NCBI GenBank assembly: GCA_036444495.1
Contig: JAZGBC010000208.1
Location: 1 to 14,643 of the forward strand
Direction: 5' to 3'
DNA: 14,643 nt
From: JAZGBC01 sp036444495
Lineage (GTDB): Bacteria; Pseudomonadota; Alphaproteobacteria; Kiloniellales; J153
A program made the translations under genes and the position numbers. This document shows positions 1-6,427 of the stretch, one piece after another. The notes under the pieces were generated by a model. That model saw only the letters and a list, made by a program, of their open reading frames with translations. It made no database searches and was not told the origin of the DNA. Position 1 is the stretch's first letter, and every line of letters begins with the position of its first letter.

Positions 1-333
1 CCTACCGTGAATCGGTCCAGTATGTCGGCTCCTGACCGATACTGTTGATAAACTATTTTTGGGCCGCTGGGACGCAAGATTGATTCAAGGGCGACCCCTG
101 TAGAGCAAGAATGATTCTCCGAGGCCGCGCCCTCGATTCTATTGTTGCGCCACGCTGGTCGCCTCCAGAGTTTATCAACAGTATCGATCCATTCCGGACA
201 TTCGTGACCCTGTTGGCACGATGTGGCAGCATAGAGGCTTAGGTGGTTCCAGCATTCCTCGAACCCAGTTCGATGTAGCGCAAGAACCGTCTTGAAAGGA
301 TGCCTTGCCAGATACTCGGAGGGAGGAACGAAC
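1..333. other. Gene-free left edge, moderate GC
   Basis: No reading frame here has a ribosome binding site, a familiar protein pattern or the codon bias of the downstream genes. Base composition is clearly lower in GC than the core genes: by hand count 32 of 60 bases in 181-240 are G or C, against 48 of 60 in 1441-1500. The stretch contains the inverted repeat pair at 34-54 and 169-189 (listed separately), a short inverted repeat ATCGGTC (11-17) / GACCGAT (34-40), and an 11-bp palindrome AGAATGATTCT (108-118). The GFA gene promoter presumably lies in 200-315, but I see no clear hexamers. Confidence 0.5.
34..189. repeat. Inverted repeat pair, possible miniature element
   Basis: Positions 34-54 and 169-189 are reverse complements at 20 of 21 bases (the mismatch pairs 36 with 187). 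They enclose about 115 bp with no reading frame of note. The arrangement resembles terminal inverted repeats of a small non-autonomous transposable element of about 156 bp, but I see no clear target-site duplication at the outer ends. Each arm contains TTATCAACA or its complement (172-180 and 43-51), one base from a DnaA-box consensus, so a replication or regulatory role cannot be excluded. A large cruciform or RNA hairpin is another possibility. Confidence 0.5.
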
Positions 334-786
334 ATGGCGGAAAAGACAATGCCGATCAAAGGCGGATGCTTGTGCGGCACAGTGCGGTATGAGTCGAGCG
401 AACCGCCGACCGACGTTGCTTATTGCCACTGTCGTATGTGCCAGCGGGGGACCGGCAGCCCGTACGGCCTGTTTGCGTTTATTCCCGTGGCGGGGTTCCG
501 GTTCACCTGCGGTGGGGCCAAATTTTACAAGTCATCGGATTGGGCGGAGCGCGGCTTCTGTGTCGAGTGCGGTACGCCCCTTCTCATGCGTGATGGAACT
601 GAGACCCACGGTGTCATGATCGGTACTCTCGATCATCCGGAAGACTGGCCACCCACGCTTTGCCACTCGGGTATGGAAAGTCACATCCCATGGGACACCA
701 TCCACGACGACCTCCCGTGCTGGCGGACGGAAGACGATCCCGAGTACATCGCGTCCAGGGCGCTAATTGAGCCGAAACAGGATTGA
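334..786 (+). CDS. GFA-family (CENP-V/glutathione-dependent formaldehyde-activating-like) zinc protein
   Basis: A 150-residue protein with the cysteine layout of the GFA domain: C12-x-C14 in GGCLCGTVRYE, C31-x-C33-xx-C36 in CHCRMCQRGTGS, and C76-xx-C79 in FCVECGTPL. In the family these cysteines bind two zinc ions. The founding member was reported to catalyse S-hydroxymethylglutathione formation, but most homologues have no proven reaction, so the substrate is unknown here. The ATG at 334 is chosen over an upstream in-frame ATG at 292 because GGAGGGAGGA (318-327) sits at good spacing and the conserved domain begins within ten residues. The gene stands alone, and its lower GC and less biased codons differ from the core genes beyond 945. 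Family call is firm; acquisition by transfer is inference. Confidence 0.9.
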   Translation: MAEKTMPIKGGCLCGTVRYESSEPPTDVAYCHCRMCQRGTGSPYGLFAFIPVAGFRFTCGGAKFYKSSDWAERGFCVECGTPLLMRDGTETHGVMIGTLDHPEDWPPTLCHSGMESHIPWDTIHDDLPCWRTEDDPEYIASRALIEPKQD

Positions 787-944
787 GCAGACCATTCCGA
801 CAGTGACGCCACTCATCAGCCTCGGAAGTCGCCTAATGGCTACAGGCGGAAGTACCCAAATGCGCGGATTTGCGACCGGTGTTGGCTCTAAAGCCGACAT
901 CGGCGCCCTGCCGCCGACCCAACTCCAGTTTATGAGTACACGAC

Positions 945-1127
945 CTAAGACTTGAAGAAGGACTGCGCGCCTTCCAGGTAGTCCTTCTTGCCCGCGATCT
1001 CGGCCCTGACGCGCTCGGCCTCCGCCTCGAGTTCGGCCAGGTATTCCCCCAACTCGTCGATGGCCATCTCGTCCAGCTTCTTCGGCTGCGGCTTCTTGCT
1101 CCGCGGTTCCAGATCGTCGATGTCCAT
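945..1127 (-). CDS. DUF1192 small protein
   Basis: A 60-residue acidic and lysine-rich protein starting MDIDDLEPR. It matches the alphaproteobacterial DUF1192 pattern: a basic linker (SKKPQPKK), then LDEMAIDELGEYLAELEAE continuing as a heptad-like helix to about residue 50 (coiled-coil character), with a short tail ending FFKS. The start is supported by GGGAGG about seven bases upstream on the minus strand. It is transcribed away from the quinone oxidoreductase gene across a 79-bp spacer. This neighbourhood (DUF1192, PIG3-like oxidoreductase, DUF1013) is, from memory, common in alphaproteobacteria. Function is not known; the coiled coil suggests protein-protein contact. Confidence 0.88.
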   Translation of the reverse strand: MDIDDLEPRSKKPQPKKLDEMAIDELGEYLAELEAEAERVRAEIAGKKDYLEGAQSFFKS

Positions 1128-1206
1128 GCGCCGGCCTCCCGGGATCGCCCGCTTGTCTGGTTTAGCCTAACATATTAGACCTTCGAGCCACAGCGGAGCG
1201 CAGCCC

Positions 1207-2208
1207 ATGACGTCTTCCCTGCCCGACACCATGACCGCCATCGAAATCCGCGAGCCGGGCGGGCCGGAGGTGCTGGTCCCCGCCCAGCGCCCCGTGCCCG
1301 AGCCGGGCGAGGGCGAGGTTCTGGTCAAGGTGACGGCCGCGGGCGTGAACCGGCCGGACGTCCTGCAGCGCCTCGGCGGCTATCCGCCGCCGCCCGGCGC
1401 CTCGGACATCCCGGGCCTGGAGATCGCCGGCGACGTCGTGGCGCTCGGCCCCGGGGCCGAGGGCGTTGGCCTGGGCGATCGGGTCACCGCGCTGGTGACC
1501 GGCGGGGGCTACGCCGAGTATTGCGCCGCGCCGACGCTCCAGTGCCTGCCCATCCCGAAGGGACTGGAGGTGACCGAGGCCGCGGCCATGCCCGAGACCT
1601 TCTTTACGGTCTGGTCCAACTTGTTCGACCGCGGCGGGCTCAAGAGCGGCGAGAGCCTGCTGGTGCATGGCGGCTCCTCGGGCATCGGCACCACCGCGAT
1701 CCAGCTTGCCCGGGCCTTCGGCGCGCGCGTCTTCACCACCGCGGGCTCGGCGGAGAAGTGCCGGGCCTGCGAGAAGCTGGGCGCCGAGCGCGCCATCAAT
1801 TACCGCGAGGAGGACTTCGTCGAGGTGGTCAAGGAGGCGACGGCGGGCAAAGGCGTGAACGTCATCCTCGACATGGTCGGCGGCGACTACATCCAGCGCA
1901 ACATCAAGGCGCTCGCCCCCGACGGCCGGCTTTGCTACATCGCCTTCTTGGGCGGCTCCAAGGCCGAGGTGGATTTCCTGCCCATGATGCTCAAGCGCAT
2001 CACCATCTCCGGCTCCACTCTCAGGGCCCGCTCGCCCGCCTTCAAGGGCGCCATCGCGCGGAACCTGAGGGACAGGGTCTGGCCGCTGGTCGAGGCCGGC
2101 CAGGTCCGGCCCTGGGTGCACCAGAGCTTCCCCCTCGCCCAGGCCGCCGAGGCCCACCGCCTCATGGAATCCAGCGCCCACATCGGCAAGATCGTGCTAA
2201 TTATATAG
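1207..2208 (+). CDS. NAD(P)H quinone oxidoreductase, PIG3/zeta-crystallin type (MDR family)
   Basis: A 333-residue medium-chain dehydrogenase/reductase without the catalytic zinc ligands of alcohol dehydrogenases. The N-terminal GroES-like domain contains VKVTAAGVNRPDVLQRLGGY (41-60), typical of the PIG3 subgroup. The nucleotide-binding domain starts at LLVHGGSSGIGTTAIQLA (151-168), the Rossmann glycine motif with the AxxGxxG form used for NADPH. VNVILDMVGG and the C-terminal HIGKIVLII are also typical. It would reduce quinones or similar electrophiles in the cytoplasm using NADPH; the physiological acceptor is not readable from sequence. The first ATG (1207) is preferred because homologues have a short leader before MTAIEI; GGAG lies about nine bases upstream. 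It is followed after 106 bp by trcR. Confidence 0.93.
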   Translation: MTSSLPDTMTAIEIREPGGPEVLVPAQRPVPEPGEGEVLVKVTAAGVNRPDVLQRLGGYPPPPGASDIPGLEIAGDVVALGPGAEGVGLGDRVTALVTGGGYAEYCAAPTLQCLPIPKGLEVTEAAAMPETFFTVWSNLFDRGGLKSGESLLVHGGSSGIGTTAIQLARAFGARVFTTAGSAEKCRACEKLGAERAINYREEDFVEVVKEATAGKGVNVILDMVGGDYIQRNIKALAPDGRLCYIAFLGGSKAEVDFLPMMLKRITISGSTLRARSPAFKGAIARNLRDRVWPLVEAGQVRPWVHQSFPLAQAAEAHRLMESSAHIGKIVLII

Positions 2209-2230
2209 AAACACAGGCCTTTTTTCGCCC

Positions 2231-2257
2231 TTGGCGTGGGCCCATATTCCCTATAAT
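2231..2257 (+). promoter_or_regulatory. Candidate sigma-70 promoter for trcR
   Basis: A perfect TATAAT (2252-2257) lies 58 bp before the trcR start in an otherwise GC-rich spacer, with TTGGCG (2231-2236) upstream at a short 15-bp spacing. Two copies of the palindrome GGGCCC (2238-2243 and 2261-2266) flank the -10 and could form a binding site or hairpin. The -10 is convincing; the -35 assignment is tentative. Confidence 0.5.
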
Positions 2258-2314
2258 CAAGGGCCCAAGAGAGACGCCCGGCCTCCGCGGCCCGAGCGCC
2301 TGGAAGGAGGACAC

Positions 2315-2926
2315 ATGCCCCAGCCCCTCATGCCCAAGGGGACCGCCGTCTGGCTGGTCGAGAGCACGACGCTCACCTTCGAGCAGATCGCCGAGTTCTG
2401 CGAGCTGCACGCCCTCGAGGTGCAGGGCATCGCCGACGACGAGGTCGCCATCGGGATTCAGGGCCTGGACCCCATTGCCCGGCATCAGCTGACCCGCGAG
2501 GAGATCGATCGCTGCCAGAACGATCCCGGCGCGCGCCTCAAGATGGCCGAGCAGGACCTGCCCCAGCCGATGAAGCGCACCAAGGGGCCGCGCTATACCC
2601 CGGTCGCCAAGCGCCAGGACAAGCCCGACGGCATCGCCTGGCTGCTGCGCCACCACGCCGAGCTCAAGGATTCCCAGATCGCCCGGCTGATCGGCACGAC
2701 CAAGAACACCATCGAGGCGGTGCGCGAGCGCACCCATTGGAATTCGCCCAACATCCGGCCGCGGGATCCGGTGCTGCTCGGCCTGTGCAACCAGGGTGAC
2801 CTGAACCAGGCGGTGGACAAGGCGCGCCGCGCCGCCGAGCGGGCGGGCATCGAGATCCCACCGCCGCCCGAGCCCGAGACCGAGGTCAATCCCTTCCTCA
2901 TGGACATGGACCCGCCCAAGTTCTAG
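2315..2926 (+). CDS. trcR: Cell cycle transcriptional regulator TrcR (DUF1013)
   Basis: A 203-residue protein with the DUF1013 architecture. The N-terminal segment MPKGTAVWLVESTTLTFEQI leads into an EFCELHALEVQGIAD helix (about 28-41), followed by a middle linker rich in polar residues. A predicted helix-turn-helix follows at about 116-141 (LKDSQIARLIGTTKNTIEAV, then RERTHW). The tail is proline- and acid-rich and ends in DMDPPKF. The family is widespread in alphaproteobacteria and is annotated as a DNA-binding cell-cycle regulator; targets cannot be read here. The start at 2315 is set by AAGGAGG (2304-2310) at ideal spacing; an in-frame upstream extension to 2231 would run through the likely promoter. 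A strong terminator follows 48 bases after the stop. Confidence 0.93.
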   Translation: MPQPLMPKGTAVWLVESTTLTFEQIAEFCELHALEVQGIADDEVAIGIQGLDPIARHQLTREEIDRCQNDPGARLKMAEQDLPQPMKRTKGPRYTPVAKRQDKPDGIAWLLRHHAELKDSQIARLIGTTKNTIEAVRERTHWNSPNIRPRDPVLLGLCNQGDLNQAVDKARRAAERAGIEIPPPPEPETEVNPFLMDMDPPKF

Positions 2927-2974
2927 GGACCTAGAGCCGCTCTAAGGGGCGGGCCAGGACCGCCATCACGACAG

Positions 2975-3005
2975 AACCCCGGAGCCCAGCGACTCCGGGG
3001 TTTTT
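2975..3005 (+). terminator. Rho-independent terminator after trcR
   Basis: A 10-bp perfect stem pairs AACCCCGGAG (2975-2984) with CTCCGGGGTT (2993-3002) around an 8-base loop, and five consecutive T residues (3001-3005) overlap and follow the stem. This is the best terminator in the window and closes the oxidoreductase-trcR unit. Confidence 0.92.
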
Positions 3006-3118
3006 CTTTATCGCAAGACCCGCCCGGCGCCCGGCCTTGCCCGGGGCTTGCGAATCTTATCAGCTAGGTACTAGGCCATCCGAACCCCGGGTGGCCGCCT
3101 CACCTTTTACGGCATTCC

Positions 3119-4279
3119 ATGGCGCTGAACGGCGGGTCCCATCGGGCAGGAAGCATGGCGCTGGGCGGCCTGATCGCCCTGGCCGCGGCCATGGGCATCG
3201 GCCGCTTCGTCTACACGCCGATCCTGCCCTTCATGGAGGAGGGCCTGGGGCTGAGCAAGGCCGAGGGCGGCGTGATCGCTTCGGTCAACTATCTCGGCTA
3301 CCTGCTGGGTGCGCTGGCCGCCGCCTGGACGGCGCTGCCGGGCGGACGGCGCGCCTGGTTCCTCGCCGCCCTGGGCCTGAGCGCGCTCACGACCGGGATC
3401 ATGGGCGTTACATCCTCCCTGCCGCTGTTCCTGGGCCTGCGCTTCGCCGGCGGCGCCGCCAGCGCCTTCGTGCTGGTCTTCGCCTCGGCGCTCGTCCTGG
3501 ACCGCCTGGCGGCGGCGGGGCGGTCCGGCCTCTCCGCCGTGCATTTCGCCGGGGTGGGTTGCGGCATCGCGGCCTCCGCCCTGCTGGTCGCGGGTCTCGC
3601 CGCCGCGGGCTACGGCTGGCGCGCGCAATGGCTTTTGAGCGGGGCCGTTTCCCTGCTCGCGCTGGGGGCCGCGGCGCGCCTGATCCCCGGCGGGGTAGAG
3701 GCCAAACCGCCACCGGCAATCCGGGGCGCCGGGATCGACCGCCGGCTGACCGCGCTCATCGTGGCCTATGGGCTCTTCGGCTTCGGCTACGTGATTACGG
3801 CGACCTTCATCTCGACCATGGTGCGGGCCGCCCCCGAGGTGCGCTTCATCGAGCCGGTGGTCTGGCTCGTGGTCGGTCTGGCGGCGGTTCCCTCGGTGGC
3901 GCTGTGGAACCGGATCGGACGCCGCCTGGGCAACGGCCGCGCCTTCGCCATCGCCTGTCTGGTCGAGGGCGTGGGCGTGGCCCTATCGGTCCTGGCGGCC
4001 AGCGCCTGGGCCATCCTGCTCGCCGCGGCGCTGCTCGGGGGCACCTTCATGGGGATCACGGCCCTGGGGCTGATTCATGCGCGCAGCCTGTCCAAGGGCG
4101 ACCCGCGCCGCAGCCTCGCCCTCATGACGGCGGCCTTCGGGCTCGGCCAGATGATCGGCCCGATCTTTGCCGGATTTGCCTACGGCCTGGGCGACAGCTT
4201 CCTGGCGCCGTCCCTGGTAGCGGCAGTGGCTTTGCTGGTCGGGGCGGGCCTGGTGGCGGCTCCGCCGCCGCCCCGGTGA
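3119..4279 (+). CDS. MFS transporter, YbfB/YjiJ family
   Basis: A 386-residue very hydrophobic protein with about twelve predicted membrane helices. The signature AMGIGRFVYTPILPFM (24-39) at the end of the first helix is characteristic of the YbfB/YjiJ branch of the major facilitator superfamily; a second-half counterpart begins near YGLFGFGYVITATF. It should sit in the inner membrane and move a small solute, but the family has few proven substrates. The ATG at 3119 has no clear ribosome binding site; the in-frame ATG at 3155 (residue 13) follows AGGAAG very closely, so the true N-terminus may be twelve residues shorter without losing any helix. The gene converges on the propionyl-CoA synthetase gene with only 27 bp between stops. 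Confidence 0.9.
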   Translation: MALNGGSHRAGSMALGGLIALAAAMGIGRFVYTPILPFMEEGLGLSKAEGGVIASVNYLGYLLGALAAAWTALPGGRRAWFLAALGLSALTTGIMGVTSSLPLFLGLRFAGGAASAFVLVFASALVLDRLAAAGRSGLSAVHFAGVGCGIAASALLVAGLAAAGYGWRAQWLLSGAVSLLALGAAARLIPGGVEAKPPPAIRGAGIDRRLTALIVAYGLFGFGYVITATFISTMVRAAPEVRFIEPVVWLVVGLAAVPSVALWNRIGRRLGNGRAFAIACLVEGVGVALSVLAASAWAILLAAALLGGTFMGITALGLIHARSLSKGDPRRSLALMTAAFGLGQMIGPIFAGFAYGLGDSFLAPSLVAAVALLVGAGLVAAPPPPR

Positions 4280-4306
4280 TGACCTCGGCTTGGCCCTTCG
4301 GGCGCG

Positions 4307-6205
4307 TCACGCTTCCTTCGGGTAGCCGATGCCTTTGAGCGAATCCGTGATCTCGCCCAGGATCGCCGGGTCGTCGATGGTGGCGGGAGCCTTGTACTCC
4401 TCGCCGTCGGCGATGGCGCGCATTGTGCCGCGCAGTATCTTGCCCGAGCGCGTCTTGGGCAGGCGCTTGACCACGGTGGCGGTCTTGAAGGCGGCGACCG
4501 GCCCGATGTTCTCGCGCACCATCTTCACCACTTCCGTGACGATCTCCCCGTCGGCCCGCTCGACGCCCGCATTGAGCACCAGGAAGCCCACGGGCAGCTG
4601 GCCCTTGATCCGGTCGTGCACGCCGATGACCGCACATTCGGCCACGTCCGGGTGGGCCGCCAGCACTTCCTCCATGGCGCCCGTGGACAGGCGGTGGCCG
4701 GCCACGTTGATGATGTCGTCGGTGCGCGCCATGACGCTGATGTATCCGTCCTCGTCGATGAAACCGGCATCGGCGGTCTTGTAGTAACCGGGGAACTCGG
4801 CGAGGTAGGCCTCCGTGTAGCGCGCGTCCGCGTTCCACAGGGTGGGCGCCATGCCGGGCGGCAGGGGCAGCTTGCAGACGATGGCGCCGATGGTGCCCGG
4901 CGCAACCTCCTGGACGTCCGTGTCGACCACCCGCACGTCCCAGCCGGGCACGGCGCAGGCCGGCGAGCCGGGCTTGATGGGCAGCCGCTCGATACCGAGG
5001 CAGTTCGCCGCGATGGGCCAGCCGGTCTCGGTCTGCCACCAGTGGTCGATCACCGGCACCTTGAGCTTCTCCTCGGCCCAGGCCAGCGTGTCCGGGTCGC
5101 AGCGCTCGCCCGCCAGGTACAGGGCGCGGTAATCGCCGAGGTCGTACTTGGCGATGAGCTCGCCGCCCGGGTCCTGCTGCCGGATGGCGCGGAAGGCCGT
5201 GGGCGCCGTGAACATGGTGGAGACCTTGTGCTGGCTGATGACGCGCCAGAAGGCGCCCGCATCGGGCGTGCCCACCGGCTTGCCCTCGTAGAGCACACTG
5301 GTGCAGCCGTGGAACAGCGGCGCGTAGACGATGTAGGAATGGCCCACGACCCAGCCGATGTCCGAGGCCGCCCAGTAGGTCTCGCCCGGATTGCTGTCGT
5401 AGATGTTCTTCATGGACCAGGCGAGCGCCACCGCGTGGCCGCCGTTGTCGCGCACGATGCCCTTGGGCTCGCCGGTGGTGCCCGAGGTGTAGAGGATGTA
5501 AAGCGGGTCGGTCGCCCCTACGGACACGCAATCGTGGGGCGCGGCCGCGGCCATGGCTTCCTCCATATCCACGTCGCGCCCGGCGACCATGGAGGCCGTC
5601 TCCATGGGCCGCTGCAGGATCAGGCAGCGCTCGGGCTTATGCGCCGCAATCTCGATGGCCGAATCGAGCAGCGGCTTGTAGGGGATGACCCGGTTGACCT
5701 CGATGCCGCAGGAGGCCGAAACGATGGCCTTGGGCTTGGCGTCGTCGATGCGCATGGCCAGCTCGTTGGCCGCGAAGCCGCCGAAGACGACCGAATGGAT
5801 CGCCCCCAAGCGCGCGCAGGCCAGCATGGCCATGACCGCCTCGGGCACCATGGGCATGTAGATGATGACCCGGTCGCCCTTGGCGACGCCGTTGGCCGCC
5901 AGCGCGCCGGCTAAGCGGGCCACCGAATCGCGCAGCTCGCGGTAGCTGAATGTCTTGACCGTATCGGTGACCGGGCTGTCATAGATGAGCGCCACCTGAT
6001 CGGCGCGGCCGTTTTCCACGTGGCGGTCGAGGGCGTTGTGGCAGGTGTTGAGCGCCCCGCCGGTGAACCAGCGGGCGATCGGTGTGCCCGAGCCGTCGAA
6101 CACCTTGTCCCAGCGCTTGTCCCAGTCGACGAGTTCGGCCGCCTCCGCCCAGAAGCCCTCCCGGTCCGCCAGCGAGCGGCGGTGCGCCTCTTCGTATCGG
6201 CCCAT
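4307..6205 (-). CDS. prpE: Propionyl-CoA synthetase (acetyl-CoA synthetase-like, AMP-forming)
   Basis: A 632-residue ANL-superfamily acyl-CoA synthetase of full length. Motifs in order: the acetyl-CoA-synthetase-type N-terminus ending in CHNALDRHVENG (55-66), the ATP loop YTSGTTGEPKG (239-249) followed by the PrpE-like IVRDNGGHAVALAWSM, the adenylate motif WWQTETGWP (389-397), the hinge region TDDIINVAGHRLSTG (495-509), and the catalytic lysine K589 in PKTRSGK. It converts a short acid, ATP and CoA to acyl-CoA, AMP and pyrophosphate; the VRDNGGH run favours propionate (PrpE/ACSS3 type) over acetate. The catalytic lysine is in the sequence context acetylated and silenced in relatives. It is head-to-head with another acyl-CoA synthetase. 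Propionate versus acetate preference is inference. Confidence 0.9.
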   Translation of the reverse strand: MGRYEEAHRRSLADREGFWAEAAELVDWDKRWDKVFDGSGTPIARWFTGGALNTCHNALDRHVENGRADQVALIYDSPVTDTVKTFSYRELRDSVARLAGALAANGVAKGDRVIIYMPMVPEAVMAMLACARLGAIHSVVFGGFAANELAMRIDDAKPKAIVSASCGIEVNRVIPYKPLLDSAIEIAAHKPERCLILQRPMETASMVAGRDVDMEEAMAAAAPHDCVSVGATDPLYILYTSGTTGEPKGIVRDNGGHAVALAWSMKNIYDSNPGETYWAASDIGWVVGHSYIVYAPLFHGCTSVLYEGKPVGTPDAGAFWRVISQHKVSTMFTAPTAFRAIRQQDPGGELIAKYDLGDYRALYLAGERCDPDTLAWAEEKLKVPVIDHWWQTETGWPIAANCLGIERLPIKPGSPACAVPGWDVRVVDTDVQEVAPGTIGAIVCKLPLPPGMAPTLWNADARYTEAYLAEFPGYYKTADAGFIDEDGYISVMARTDDIINVAGHRLSTGAMEEVLAAHPDVAECAVIGVHDRIKGQLPVGFLVLNAGVERADGEIVTEVVKMVRENIGPVAAFKTATVVKRLPKTRSGKILRGTMRAIADGEEYKAPATIDDPAILGEITDSLKGIGYPKEA

Positions 6206-6308
6206 AGTCCAGCCCTTCCCTGCCGATCAATCCGGGGTCTTCGTCCCTGCCTGCCCCGTCCCCAGAATGCGGCAAATCGGAAAAGCTTGCAATTCCCAGC
6301 CGGCAAGA

Positions 6309-6346
6309 ACCCGGCTGACAAAACCCGGCTGACAAAACCCGGCTGA
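6309..6346 (+). repeat. 14-bp tandem repeat, 2.7 copies
   Basis: The unit ACCCGGCTGACAAA occurs exactly twice in tandem (6309-6322 and 6323-6336), followed by a partial third copy (6337-6346, ACCCGGCTGA). Copies are identical, which suggests recent slippage or selection. Each full copy contains CTGACA, resembling a sigma-70 -35 hexamer, and CCGGCT, which is complementary to AGCCGG at 6298-6303 just upstream. Confidence 0.9.
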
Positions 6347-6357
6347 GCCGCTACATA
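6329..6357 (+). promoter_or_regulatory. Candidate promoter for acyl-CoA synthetase at 6428
   Basis: CTGACA (6329-6334), from the second tandem repeat copy, is followed after exactly 17 bp by TACATA (6352-6357). The -35 matches five of six consensus positions; the -10 is weaker, and CATAAA (6354-6359) is an alternative at a 19-bp spacing. Transcription from here would give a leader of about 60 bases containing the hairpin at 6380-6401. Confidence 0.45.
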
Positions 6358-6363
6358 AATGGC

Positions 6364-6402
6364 TCAAAATAAAGAAACTCCCGGACCCTTGAGGGGCCGG
6401 GA
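6364..6402 (-). terminator. Minus-strand terminator-like hairpin in the leader of the 6428 gene
   Basis: Positions 6380-6388 (CCCGGACCC) pair with 6393-6401 (GGGGCCGGG) with one internal mismatch and a TTGA loop; T6379-A6402 extends the stem. On the minus strand the hairpin is followed by a T-rich run (complement of AAAATAAAGAAACT), which is terminator-like. On the plus strand there is no T run, so it would act only as a leader hairpin. No minus-strand gene ends here. Confidence 0.45.
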
Positions 6403-6427
6403 TCAGGGACAGGGCAGGCATTCCGCC

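Noticed and set aside
34..189. Chromosomal or plasmid replication origin, based on two TTATCAACA boxes
   Set aside because: Only two imperfect boxes, no AT-rich unwinding region, no dnaA, repABC or par genes nearby.
767..955. Plus-strand frame of 62 codons overlapping the GFA gene end
   Set aside because: No ribosome binding site, overlaps a solid gene in another frame, and its only recognisable string resembles a dispersed repeat translated by chance.
1162..2181. Long minus-strand frame opposite the quinone oxidoreductase gene
   Set aside because: Composition is Gly/Ala/Asp/His-rich as expected from the antisense of a GC-rich gene; no known domain, while the plus frame has complete MDR motifs.
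4280..4306. Bidirectional terminator between the MFS and prpE genes
   Set aside because: Only a 4-bp GCCC/GGGC stem with no T run can be drawn in the 27-bp gap.
3107..4338. Defence, phage or secretion system hidden in the GC-rich frames
   Set aside because: Every long frame with coding character matches a housekeeping family; no nuclease, integrase, toxin-antitoxin or effector motif was seen.
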